DNA of 48,738 nt from NCBI GenBank assembly GCA_903930145.1, contig CAIYXP010000356.1, positions 1 to 48,738 on the forward strand, written 5' to 3'. The DNA comes from an uncultured Methylococcaceae bacterium (GTDB lineage Bacteria > Pseudomonadota > Gammaproteobacteria > Methylococcales > Methylococcaceae). Every line of letters starts with the position of its first letter. Positions within the stretch are counted from its first letter, which is position 1. The position numbers and the translations under genes were made by a program. Shown here in pieces: positions 1-8,939 of this stretch. Under the pieces are notes generated by a model. The model was not told the origin of the DNA. It did no database searches and was given only the letters and a program-made list of their open reading frames with translations.

Positions 1-31
1 AGGGGTTATGATGCCTATACGCATAGCCGAA

Positions 32-125
32 GTAGGCCGGAATAAGTCCGCCCCGGCGGACGTTTCCGGCAAAACAACAGGCCAAGTGCCGGAAACGGTC
101 GTTGCACGACCTTATTCCGGCCTAC
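32..125. repeat. REP/MITE-like palindromic element with three internal hairpins
   Basis: A perfect 15-bp inverted repeat closes the element: GTAGGCCGGAATAAG at 32-46 and its complement at 111-125. Inside lie three further hairpins: 47-52 with 55-60, 62-71 with 87-96 (10 bp, perfect), and 97-102 with 106-111 (sharing its last base with the outer stem). The strand could therefore fold like a cloverleaf. No protein is encoded, and the open frame that crosses it is incidental. Such nested palindromes are typical of REP/BIME or MITE elements mobilised in trans. It directly abuts a reverse-transcriptase-like fragment. No second copy was noticed in this window. Confidence 0.7.
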
Positions 126-493
126 AACTGGATTTGAGCCTGAATGAGGAAAAAACCCGCATTGCCGACTTCCATTCTGGTTTGGATTTCCTTGGTGTCC
201 ATTTTGTCGAGCCAACTAACGGTGGACCGCTGCTGGCAACCTCCCCACACCCCGCGCTTTTGCCCGCCAACCGACTGGAGACTGTGATGCACGAGAACGA
301 AGCCCTCCCCGAAGAAGAAACCGGCTTGCCCAACGACAAGGCAGAAACTGTCCAACAGTTGTTGCGCAGCCAAGTGTCACCGTCCACGGGAAGCATTGTC
401 CCCGCTGGTTCAACCAGCCTTGGGCTTTTTTCATGCCTGCTCCGATGGTCATGCTGCATTAGCCTCCGACTCAACCAACATGCATGTCCCTGA
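126..493 (+). pseudogene. Reverse-transcriptase-like C-terminal fragment
   Basis: The frame after the repeat begins with a segment ending LNEEKTRI, then a short linker and GLDFLGVHF. This pattern matches the end of the palm/thumb region of group II intron-type and RT-Cas1-type reverse transcriptases, where LNxEKT is followed by FxFLGxxF. The catalytic YADD region upstream is missing because the REP-like element abuts the fragment on its left. After about residue 60 of the fragment the sequence is not recognisable, and the frame ends at 493. I regard it as a decayed remnant. Which reverse-transcriptase class it came from cannot be decided from so little sequence. Confidence 0.45.
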
Positions 494-762
494 TTTATTG
501 TAACTTTCTTATAACCGATTTTTTCTAGGCTACTAATAAAAAATAGGGTCTTGGCGCATAAACACACTTTTTCGGCAATTATTTCCTTAAGACTGGCAAC
601 CACCAAAACAGATGTCGATATTCAAGAACCTAAATAACGCATTGATTAGCTTTTTCTGCTTCGATACCCATCTTTTTTGTAACGAATAATGAGTCTCTGC
701 TAGACTTACCTGTATTAATGTTGATTCAAAGGTAGCAAATACACAGAATATGGTGACAATCA
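494..762. other. Intergenic region upstream of the SbcD-like gene
   Basis: AT-rich stretch between the reverse-transcriptase fragment and the nuclease gene. It presumably carries the promoter of the nuclease/ATPase pair. No convincing -35/-10 pair, repeat or RNA was recognised. Confidence 0.4.
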
Positions 763-2019
763 GTGAAATTCATCCATGCGGCAGACATCCACCTAGACAG
801 CCCTTTAACGGGATTGAGTGCTTACGCAGACGCTCCCGTGGAGATGCTTCGCATGGCGACTCGCGATGCTTTTGTCAATTTGGTCAATGAAGCCATAGGT
901 GAACGAGTTGACTTCATGGTCATCGCCGGGGATCTGTATGACGGCGCATGGAAAGACCACAATACGGGCATTTTTTTCTGTAGGGAGATGGGTCGATTGA
1001 AGAAGGCGGAGATTCCTGTTTATTTACTCTTCGGCAATCATGACGCAGAAAGTGAAATGACCAAAAAACTGCAATTGCCTGACAATGTTTTCACGTTCGA
1101 AACCCGAAAACCCACCACTTTTCGCATTGACCACCTCAAGGTGGCTCTTCATGGTCGTAGCTTTAAGGAAAAAGAGACGATGGAAAATCTCGTCACTGGA
1201 TATCCAAACCCATTACCGGGTTATTTCAATATAGGTGTCCTTCACACGGCACTTGAAGGCAATTCTGCCCATGCGAACTACGCGCCTTGCAGCATTGATG
1301 AACTTCACGCTAAGGGTTATCACTATTGGGCGTTGGGCCATGTTCATGAGCATAAAATGTGGACTGGTCAATCAACGATAGTATTTCCGGGCAATCTTCA
1401 AGGCCGTCACATACGGGAAACTGGGCCTCGGGGAGCCGTTTTTGTCACTGCCAATGAATCCGGCGTTCAGCAGATCGAACGTCTGTTGGTCGATGTGCTC
1501 CGCTGGCAGATTCTTACAATGGATGCGGCAAAGTTCAACACACTATCGGAGATTGTTTGCAGCATCGGGAAGGAGCTGGAAGGGATAATCCAGAACAACC
1601 CCTCCACCAAACCCATCGCCTTAAGGATAATACTCACCGGCAAAACGCCAGCGCACGGCGAGCTTTTTGGCTTGGAGCATCAACTGCGCACCGAGGTATT
1701 GGCATTAGCCGCCGCAATCGGGCCAGACCGGCTCTGGATGGAGAAGGTCAAGGTAAGCACCACCGCCATGGACGGAAGCGAAGCCATAAAAGCCAGAGCC
1801 GACGCGCTTGCAGACCTTCAATATCTGCTTGAAGCGGCTGAAACGGATCAGGATTTTGTAAAGAGCCTGCAAGAAGAACTTTTGCCCCTAGTCAACAAGG
1901 CACCCTTGGAATTGCATTCCTCCGTTCCTTATTTTGGCGAAATCCGTGCAGGGGATGTGGCTGGCTTGGTGCGCGAGGCACGTTCCGGGTTACTTGCCTA
2001 TCTGGCAACATTGGAGTGA
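763..2019 (+). CDS. SbcD/YhaO-like metallophosphoesterase (DNA repair exonuclease subunit)
   Basis: A 418-residue protein with a complete calcineurin-like phosphoesterase core: D8-I-H10 near the N terminus, GDLYD at 56-60, GNHD at 91-94, H161 in a VLHT segment and GHVHEH at 192-197. These residues bind the two metal ions in Mre11/SbcD nucleases. Length fits the YhaO branch. The start is GTG at 763. The next gene begins 7 bp after the stop and encodes an SbcC/YhaN-type ATPase, the usual partner, so the two should form a nuclease-ATPase complex acting on DNA ends or abnormal DNA structures. Whether it serves repair or defence cannot be told from sequence; its neighbours are defence and mobile genes. 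Confidence 0.9.
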   Translation: MKFIHAADIHLDSPLTGLSAYADAPVEMLRMATRDAFVNLVNEAIGERVDFMVIAGDLYDGAWKDHNTGIFFCREMGRLKKAEIPVYLLFGNHDAESEMTKKLQLPDNVFTFETRKPTTFRIDHLKVALHGRSFKEKETMENLVTGYPNPLPGYFNIGVLHTALEGNSAHANYAPCSIDELHAKGYHYWALGHVHEHKMWTGQSTIVFPGNLQGRHIRETGPRGAVFVTANESGVQQIERLLVDVLRWQILTMDAAKFNTLSEIVCSIGKELEGIIQNNPSTKPIALRIILTGKTPAHGELFGLEHQLRTEVLALAAAIGPDRLWMEKVKVSTTAMDGSEAIKARADALADLQYLLEAAETDQDFVKSLQEELLPLVNKAPLELHSSVPYFGEIRAGDVAGLVREARSGLLAYLATLE

Positions 2020-2026
2020 CTGTCAC

Positions 2027-5000
2027 ATGCGTTTCGACCGGCTGGACCTCATCAAATACGGCAAATTTACAAACCGTTCCATCAGTTTTCCACATTCGGA
2101 ACATGACTTTCACCTGATTGTCGGCCCGAATGAAGCGGGCAAGTCCACCCTGCGTTCGGCCATTCTAGATTTGCTGTTTGGCATAGAAACCCGTACTCCG
2201 TTTGGTTTCATTCACCCTCTCAACGAACTGCGTTTGGGCGCGTCCGTTAGCAACCCATCAGGTTCCATGGAATTCCAGAGGGCTAAGGCTCAAAAGCAGA
2301 CGCTACGATCCATAACGGATGCCGTACTGGCGGATTCTGTCCTGACCCCTTTCTTGGGAACCGCCGACAGGAAGTTCTTTGACCAAATGTTTGGACTCGA
2401 CCACACCCGTTTGGTGCAAGGGGGCAACAGCATCCTAAATGCAGAAAATGATGTCGGGCAAATATTGTTTCAATCGGCAGCCGGCCTATCCAGCTTGGGC
2501 AAAATCAGAGATGCGCTAAAGGCGGAAGCTGACAAACTATGGGCACCCCGAAAGGCTGCTGACAGGGCTTATTACATCGCCGCCGATCAACTCGACAAGG
2601 CCACCACTGCCTTGAAAGACGCGACTGTCCGAACCAAAGTCTGGGCAGAAGCCTATCAAAAGGCAGACACACTCCAAGCAAATTTTACAACCGAGACTGA
2701 ACGTCACCGGCAGCTAAAATGCAAAAGCGAGCGATTGCAGCGTGTGCGGCGTTTGGCTCCCCATCTGATCGCCATTAGGGAGAATGAGCAGCAATTGGCG
2801 GAATTGGGGGAGGTCATTGATCTGCCGACGGATGCCGCGACCACGCTGAAAACGGCTGCGTCGGAACTGGCCAATGCAAAGCAACTTTTGGGATTGCGAA
2901 CTGAAGAGGCCGAAAGGCTGAAAGATGAGCTAGAAAAGATCACGGTGGATCAGATTGTACTTGAACATGCCGATGACATCACGAGGCTCGACCAACTTCG
3001 TCTCCAATATAGTCCCTATGAAGATCATATTGAAGATAGAAAACGGGAAATTGCCACACTCTGGCACAGCACTTGTGAACTTTGTAGCCAACTTGGCTGG
3101 CTGGCAGAGTCTGAGGAATCCCTTGCCAAGCGTCTGCCCACATTGCTGTTGCGGCGTCAATTAGGGCAACTTGCCAGAAGCCGTGGTGGTATTGCACAAA
3201 GATTGCAGTCTGCCAAGCAAGCGGAAGAAGCCAAACTGTCGGAAATAGAAACGCTTTCGAAGCAACTGGAAAGCTTGCATTGCATGGAAGTCAAGCCTTC
3301 CCTGCGGGTGGCCTTGGCAACCGCCAGTTCTCTTGGGGATTACGAAACAAGTTTGCGTGGGCTTCAACAGACTCTTAACCAAGCCCAATCGTCTTTGGAA
3401 GCTGCTCATCAAACCTTGGGAAAATGGAGTAAACCTTTAGCCGAATTAAGGGCTATGCAAACGCCTAGTCAACAACTGCTAACACTGTTGACGCAAACTA
3501 GGCAGTCTCTGCTTGCCGAACTCAAGGCAGCAGGGAAACGGCGCGACGAGCAACAATCAGAAGTTGCCAAACTTGAGTTGAAAATTTCGCAGTTCAAACA
3601 ACTTCATCACCTTACTACACAAGAAGATGTTGCGATTGCCCGAAGCCATAGAGATGCCTCATGGCATTCCATAAAAACGGGCGAGGTTGACTTATCACAA
3701 ACTGCCCAACATTTTGAAGCCCTGATAGGGCAGGCTGACGAAGTGGCCGATAGGCTGCTGGACAATGTGGAGGAGGCAACCGAGCTACAAAGTCTTATCC
3801 ATCAACTTGAGAGGGAGAGACATTCACTGGCAGGCATTGAAAACCAGTTCGCCGACCTTGACCTTGAACTTAAGCAATTTAACGACCAATGGCATGAAAT
3901 GACAACAAACCTTGGTTTGCCGGACATGGCTTTGGAAAACATAGCTGACTGGCTGGCAAAGCGGGAGACGGCTCTCAACGAGGCGGTGACATGCCAGAAT
4001 GCCCTGCAAAACTTCGAGAACATGAGTAAAACTATTAAGGAGTCTAGGCTGAAATTGGCCGAGTCCTTAGGTGAGTCGGGTCTTGCCGTGTCAGATACCG
4101 ATAGTTTGCACGCCCTCCGCATCCAGGCTGAAAATTTCATACAAAGCGTGGATTCCGCAAAAACCCGACAGCTTACCCTTACCGAACAACGGCGCATCGC
4201 ACAACCATTGGTCGAGACGCTACAACGGAATGCAAATGAAGCCCAAGCCGAGTTGAATCGTTGGACCGGAACATGGACCGAAGCCCTCGCCAAAACCGGA
4301 TTGCCCCCTAACAGCGAGATTGGAACCGTCGAAGGAGCTTTGGAGATCATTGGGCAGATTGAAAATAATCTTGACGAAATCCAAAAGAAACGAATTGAGC
4401 GAATAGACGCAATGAATGCGGATTTGCAGAGATTATCCGCCCAAGCGCATGATCTTGCATTAAAAGTCGCTCCAGAACATAGTCATCAGGCATCTTTTAA
4501 GATCATACTCGAATTGGCCGATAGGCTTAACCAAGCCCGCGTGTCTCAACAAGAAACCAAACGTTTGCGAGATTCCCTGCGAGTGGCGAACGACCAAATG
4601 AGAAAATTCCAAGAAGCGATAGGATCGGCTGAGGCTAAGTTGCAGCCGCTGATGGAACAAGCCAAAGTGGTCACGATGGATGCGTTAAACGAAGCGGTTG
4701 CCCGATCAGATAGGCAGCGACAATTAAAAGGAGATTTGGCAAAAGCCAAGGCAAGCCTCCTCGATGGCGGGGATGGTCTGAGCCGGACACAAATCGAAGC
4801 CGAATTCGTTGGCGAGGATTTAACCCAGCTTGCAGCGGAACTTGCCCAAACTAATGAGGCATTGGACGAAACCATCAAACTTCAAAACAGACTTTCTGCG
4901 GAACTTGCCGATGCAAACCGGGCATTGTCAGAAATCGGGGGGTCGGATGCCGCAGCACAGGCCGAGGCAAAACGTCAAGAAGCGATTGCCCTGATGTCGA

Positions 5001-5485
5001 ATGTAGCAGAACGCTATGTAAGGGTCGCCACCGCAGCACACCTGTTGCGATACTCCATCGACCGCTATCGAGAGGACAAACAAGGCCCCTTATTGGCTCG
5101 CACTAGCACCTTGTTTTCAAGACTGACATTGGGTTCTTTTAAAAAACTGGTGGTGGATTTTGACCGGGAGCCACTAGCTTTGGAAGGGCAAAGGACGGAC
5201 GGAAGGCTGGTCGGCATTTCTGGGATGAGTGATGGGACGCGAGATCAGCTCTATTTGGCGCTTCGGCTTGCCGCTTTAGAACTGCACCTTGAGCAAGCCA
5301 TGCCCTTGCCATTCATCGCAGACGACCTCTTTATCAACTACGATGATGATCGGTCAACAGCCGGGCTTGAAGCACTCTCGAATTTGTCCGAGAAAACACA
5401 AGTCATATTCCTTAGCCACCATGAACACCTAGTCCCGATGGTTCAAGAGGTGTTTGGCAAACAGGTGAACATTGTGTTTTGCTAA
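2027..5485 (+). CDS. YhaN/SbcC-like AAA ATPase with long coiled coil
   Basis: About 1152 residues from the ATG at 2027; the frame is open further upstream, but this start has GGAG at 2013-2016 and follows the upstream stop closely. The N terminus (MRFDRLDLIKYGKF) and Walker A GPNEAGKST at residues 33-41 match the YhaN family. A long Leu/Glu/Gln/Lys-rich middle predicts coiled coil. Near the C terminus come an ABC signature-like GMSDGTRDQLYLALR segment and Walker B FIADDLF. The fold is Rad50-like: ATP heads joined by a coiled coil that drive the nuclease encoded just upstream. It is longer than Bacillus YhaN (from memory about 960 residues), mostly in the coiled coil. Confidence 0.9.
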   Translation: MRFDRLDLIKYGKFTNRSISFPHSEHDFHLIVGPNEAGKSTLRSAILDLLFGIETRTPFGFIHPLNELRLGASVSNPSGSMEFQRAKAQKQTLRSITDAVLADSVLTPFLGTADRKFFDQMFGLDHTRLVQGGNSILNAENDVGQILFQSAAGLSSLGKIRDALKAEADKLWAPRKAADRAYYIAADQLDKATTALKDATVRTKVWAEAYQKADTLQANFTTETERHRQLKCKSERLQRVRRLAPHLIAIRENEQQLAELGEVIDLPTDAATTLKTAASELANAKQLLGLRTEEAERLKDELEKITVDQIVLEHADDITRLDQLRLQYSPYEDHIEDRKREIATLWHSTCELCSQLGWLAESEESLAKRLPTLLLRRQLGQLARSRGGIAQRLQSAKQAEEAKLSEIETLSKQLESLHCMEVKPSLRVALATASSLGDYETSLRGLQQTLNQAQSSLEAAHQTLGKWSKPLAELRAMQTPSQQLLTLLTQTRQSLLAELKAAGKRRDEQQSEVAKLELKISQFKQLHHLTTQEDVAIARSHRDASWHSIKTGEVDLSQTAQHFEALIGQADEVADRLLDNVEEATELQSLIHQLERERHSLAGIENQFADLDLELKQFNDQWHEMTTNLGLPDMALENIADWLAKRETALNEAVTCQNALQNFENMSKTIKESRLKLAESLGESGLAVSDTDSLHALRIQAENFIQSVDSAKTRQLTLTEQRRIAQPLVETLQRNANEAQAELNRWTGTWTEALAKTGLPPNSEIGTVEGALEIIGQIENNLDEIQKKRIERIDAMNADLQRLSAQAHDLALKVAPEHSHQASFKIILELADRLNQARVSQQETKRLRDSLRVANDQMRKFQEAIGSAEAKLQPLMEQAKVVTMDALNEAVARSDRQRQLKGDLAKAKASLLDGGDGLSRTQIEAEFVGEDLTQLAAELAQTNEALDETIKLQNRLSAELADANRALSEIGGSDAAAQAEAKRQEAIALMSNVAERYVRVATAAHLLRYSIDRYREDKQGPLLARTSTLFSRLTLGSFKKLVVDFDREPLALEGQRTDGRLVGISGMSDGTRDQLYLALRLAALELHLEQAMPLPFIADDLFINYDDDRSTAGLEALSNLSEKTQVIFLSHHEHLVPMVQEVFGKQVNIVFC

Positions 5486-5512
5486 TAGATCGTCCACTCA
5501 CCTGACAATTAG

Positions 5513-5960
5513 CTATCTTGATCGGCATCCAATCATAGACAGGATTTTGGCTATAGGCTTTGACCAATGCGTTGACCCGGAATAATGACAGAGTGGGCTT
5601 GTCTTCGGACAGGCTGTAGGCGACGATGCCGGCCATGAGGTTGACAGCGAAATTGGAGTCCGAGCGGTGGCGGGTGTGCTCGACCTGGCAGACGGCATGG
5701 AACTTTTCGACCTCAAGTCGGAGGATTTCGTGTTCGATTTGTAACGGAACTGGAACGCATCGCCATAGGCTTTGGCCTTGCCCGCGACAAATTCCTGTCC
5801 CGCTAGGACGATACGGTGAAAGGCTGGGTGGCATAGCACCCGGAATTCGCCGAGGCGATAACCCGTGCCGTCGATTTGGTGGAAAACTTGCTAATGGGAA
5901 AACAGCGCGTGACCTGTAAATCCTTAATACCTTGGAAAAATCAAAGACAACAGCCACCCT
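5513..5960 (-). pseudogene. Decayed transposase-like remnant
   Basis: Minus-strand translation gives two partial frames that join across a shift near 5735-5745. The first reads FHQIDGTGYRLGEFRVLCHP and on to AKAYGDAFQFRYK. The second contains EVEKFHAVCQVEHTRHRS, then NFAVNLMAGIVAYSL. A (V)EKFH...RS...N...GIVAY pattern is typical of the C-terminal region of DDE transposases, where the catalytic glutamate lies near the end. The insertion-sequence family cannot be named. It separates the nuclease/ATPase pair from the convergent NACHT gene and marks past insertion at this spot. No terminal inverted repeats were found. Confidence 0.4.
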
Positions 5961-5975
5961 CAGAATGGGCATGAC

Positions 5976-8939
5976 CTAAGCCCGTAGAAATTCTTCGCAC
6001 GCCACTGTCATGCGCCGCTCGGCCTCGGCATAACTGAAATCCAACTCTTCGCCGTCTGGCCAAGCTTCCAAACTAGCTTGCACAAAGGCTTGTGGCGACC
6101 AAGGCTGCTGTTTCAGAATCGCCATATCTTTACGCAATACTGCTTCGTCTTCGGTGCTTAACCCTTCGGGGAAGAAAAACGCCAACACCTCATTGTCATT
6201 GTCCAGCCATTGCCGAAGTTTCAGCCAGTTTTCCTTTTTTTGTTTATCGAACGGAATACCTCGTTCATCAAACAAGCCCAATTCTTTCGGCAATGGCTCG
6301 CCCGGACGCAAACCACGTGAACGCATTAAATCGGGATTTTCGGCCTGTTCTTGGAACCAGTCGTGGGCGCAATATTGATAACTGAAACGTGTTAATGCAT
6401 TCTGAAGGAGCCCCATAACAGAATCCGGCGCTTTATCTAGTTTTGTTTCACACGATTTCATCAGGTTAGCCAGTTCAGTCGGCAGCGACCACGACTGCAA
6501 CTGCATCAGCGACATCCTCAGCGACTGCGACAGCGACAGCGACAGCGACCGCGACCGCGACAGCGACACCGACCGCGCCAACCACCGCGACCGCGCCAAC
6601 CAACGCGAAATCGACTGCGACCGCGACTGCGAGCGAGTCAACCAAAGTTGAATTTGCCCATGACTGTTTTGCTCGGTCAACAGCAAAGCTTGATTAAGCC
6701 CCAAGGCCAATCGTACCCTTGCTGGCAGGCTTTCCTTGGGATAGATCGTCAGCTGGATGTCTATTCTTTCTAAAGAATCACCCGACAGCAGCCATGCATC
6801 CAAGGGCAACAAGCTCAAAACCTGCTTCCTCAATTTTCCCTCGGCAGGCAGTATGGCATTTAACAAATACCCGCCATCGGTTGGAATTGGTAACCCAGCA
6901 GGAGCATCTTTGCCGATTTCCCTAGACCACAATCTAGACTCCTGTGGAAAATTATCCACCAAAGCAATCTCCAAATCTGTTGATTCGATAGGATTTGATA
7001 GGTCATCACGGCAACCCCACTGGCTGTCCAGAATGAGATTGAGTAGACGAGACAGCCGGTCAGAGGGTTCCAGTTTTTCCAGCCATAGTCCTATCTCTCC
7101 TTGGTAATTGTTACGCAATAATTGCAATACGCATTGCAAACCGGGTTCTTGCAACTTTGAAGCATAATCTTGCTTTATCCAGTATTGGGGAAAATTCATT
7201 TCAGGATGGCGTAAACAACATTCCACTAACTTTGGAAGGTAGCTCAATCTTTGTTGCACTGTAAAATCCAATTCCTTGCCACAAATTGCCTGAACATAAA
7301 GTTTCGATTGAGCTTTCTTTTTGAAATTTAATAAATCGAGCAATTCCAAATGACCCTCTTCCGAGCGATTTTTATGAATCACCAACAGCAACAAACCCAC
7401 TTCATCCCAACCGGGTTTGTTTAAATTTCCTAATAGTTCGCTTTCAAAAACTTCTCTAGCTTTCAACCCGGTCAAACGACGTTGAATATCCTCGGCGCAC
7501 AGGAATTCTTGAAAGCTTAAATGCGCAAAACTGATTTCCCCTTCACGCGGTTCTATCAACAATCCTGCGGGGTGTAAGTAATAATCTAGCAAGTCCTCCG
7601 CATCTTCTAGGGCTATACCTAATCCGGTTTTGCTTGTCAGATATTGTTGAATTAATTTCAGCAGTTCGGCGCGGGGCCAAACAATCCGGCGTTGGTCAGG
7701 CTTTTCACGCGCTTCGTTTTGATCGGCACCGCGCAATTGACTTTGATAGGCGATATGTCCCAAGACCCGGCGCTTGTCCAACGGCGGCCAAGCTTTCAAG
7801 GGTTTGCCCTGAGTGCTGTACTTAATTTGCCGATGGCGTTCTTGCCGGTTCAAATACAAATCGACGATGGCTTCATACAATTCGGCCCGGCCATGCGGCA
7901 TTTCATTGCGGGTGCAATGCACCAAGGCCATCAGGGTCAGAAAAATCGGCCTACGCGCCAGTGGCAACAGAAATGAGCGATTGGGGTCTTGCAGGGCTTC
8001 AAGGAAATGCGCCATGCCTTCCTTGTGCTTGATTTCCCATTCTGGGCGCAACTTATACCATTTGCCAATGAAGGTTTGGATTTGCGGCCAAGCCAAGGGC
8101 AGTATGTGATAAATTGATGATTTAATCGATCTTTCTTTAAAATCGCCACCACCAGAATAGACGACCTCAAAAGCATTTTTGGCCCCTTCGTCGATCTTGT
8201 CCATCTCGACATGATGTTCAGGCAAATCCACCTTGGAAAACCCATTGGGTCTGCCGGTGACTAAGATTCGATGACCGCAACGCTTCGCGGCATCGTTGGC
8301 AAATTTAAGGATGCGCCCACGCACATCATGACCACCGGTTTCGTCTATGCCGTCAAACAAAAGCAATAATGGAAATGCATCACCGTCCAGACTAAAGCAA
8401 TATTTCAGGCGAGGAATATCCAAGGTATCGGCTTGTTTGGAGTGCCGTTCCAGATTTTCCCACCATGCCTCCATTAATTCTTCAAATGAATTAATGGCAT
8501 CCAAGCCTGACAATTCGCGCAGGATCATCGGCACGGGAGCAATCCCGCGTTCACCCGCTAATGTGGTGCGTAAACGGCTAGGGTGTTGACCGCATAACTC
8601 AGCCATTAAAGCCTTCACCAGCGTCGTCTTGCCGCTGCCCGGTAATCCAGACAGGCAAACAAACTTTTCACGTTGTATCAATTCGAAAGCATCTTCGCCT
8701 AGCAGAGCAGCCTCGGTTTCCTTCTCCGCCACCTCCTGAGGAACAGCCATAGCGGATTCTTCTAGGTTTTGCTCAGCCACACGCAAAGGGGTGAATATTT
8801 GCCGTAAACTGACCGGGTCGGGTTCATCGCTCATTTCCACCCATTCAACGCTGTTGTAATATTTCAATAACCAGCGGTAATAGTCAGCCCGCGCCCTTAT
8901 ACGAGCGTTTTGTTCACTCACGCTATTTAAATCAGTCAT
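5976..8939 (-). CDS. NACHT-domain NTPase with Ser-rich dipeptide repeat
   Basis: A 987-residue STAND-type NTPase. Walker A GLPGSGKTT lies at 98-106, Walker B LLLLFDGIDE at 191-200, a sensor-like GRPNGF follows, and FAHLSFQEFLCAEDI near residue 480 is a hallmark of bacterial NACHT proteins. The first ~80 residues are short and polar, with no obvious effector domain. Residues ~767-813 are a Ser-X repeat (SRSRSLSLSLS-like) encoded by a degenerate hexanucleotide repeat. NACHT proteins of this kind are known as NLR-like antiphage sensors that oligomerise on recognising a phage product. Its start overlaps the end of the upstream KAP gene by 8 bp, so the two are translationally coupled. The NACHT call is firm; a defence role is inferred. 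Confidence 0.88.
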   Translation of the reverse strand: MTDLNSVSEQNARIRARADYYRWLLKYYNSVEWVEMSDEPDPVSLRQIFTPLRVAEQNLEESAMAVPQEVAEKETEAALLGEDAFELIQREKFVCLSGLPGSGKTTLVKALMAELCGQHPSRLRTTLAGERGIAPVPMILRELSGLDAINSFEELMEAWWENLERHSKQADTLDIPRLKYCFSLDGDAFPLLLLFDGIDETGGHDVRGRILKFANDAAKRCGHRILVTGRPNGFSKVDLPEHHVEMDKIDEGAKNAFEVVYSGGGDFKERSIKSSIYHILPLAWPQIQTFIGKWYKLRPEWEIKHKEGMAHFLEALQDPNRSFLLPLARRPIFLTLMALVHCTRNEMPHGRAELYEAIVDLYLNRQERHRQIKYSTQGKPLKAWPPLDKRRVLGHIAYQSQLRGADQNEAREKPDQRRIVWPRAELLKLIQQYLTSKTGLGIALEDAEDLLDYYLHPAGLLIEPREGEISFAHLSFQEFLCAEDIQRRLTGLKAREVFESELLGNLNKPGWDEVGLLLLVIHKNRSEEGHLELLDLLNFKKKAQSKLYVQAICGKELDFTVQQRLSYLPKLVECCLRHPEMNFPQYWIKQDYASKLQEPGLQCVLQLLRNNYQGEIGLWLEKLEPSDRLSRLLNLILDSQWGCRDDLSNPIESTDLEIALVDNFPQESRLWSREIGKDAPAGLPIPTDGGYLLNAILPAEGKLRKQVLSLLPLDAWLLSGDSLERIDIQLTIYPKESLPARVRLALGLNQALLLTEQNSHGQIQLWLTRSQSRSQSISRWLARSRWLARSVSLSRSRSLSLSLSQSLRMSLMQLQSWSLPTELANLMKSCETKLDKAPDSVMGLLQNALTRFSYQYCAHDWFQEQAENPDLMRSRGLRPGEPLPKELGLFDERGIPFDKQKKENWLKLRQWLDNDNEVLAFFFPEGLSTEDEAVLRKDMAILKQQPWSPQAFVQASLEAWPDGEELDFSYAEAERRMTVACEEFLRA
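6484..6636 (-). repeat. In-frame degenerate hexanucleotide repeat in the NACHT gene
   Basis: On the plus strand about twenty consecutive six-base units follow GCGACN, with a few diverged units and a longer partial repeat containing ACCGCGCCAACCA near 6571-6604. On the coding strand each unit is TCG plus CNG, giving Ser followed by Leu, Arg or Gln. The unit is six bases, so gain or loss of units keeps the frame and alters only repeat length. Confidence 0.85.

Noticed and set aside
8..493. A single 161-residue gene over the first 500 bp
   Set aside because: The frame runs through the palindromic repeat; only the part after 126 shows similarity (reverse transcriptase), so it is treated as repeat plus remnant.
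6484..6636. CRISPR or tandem-repeat array
   Set aside because: Six-base units without spacers lie wholly within the NACHT coding frame.
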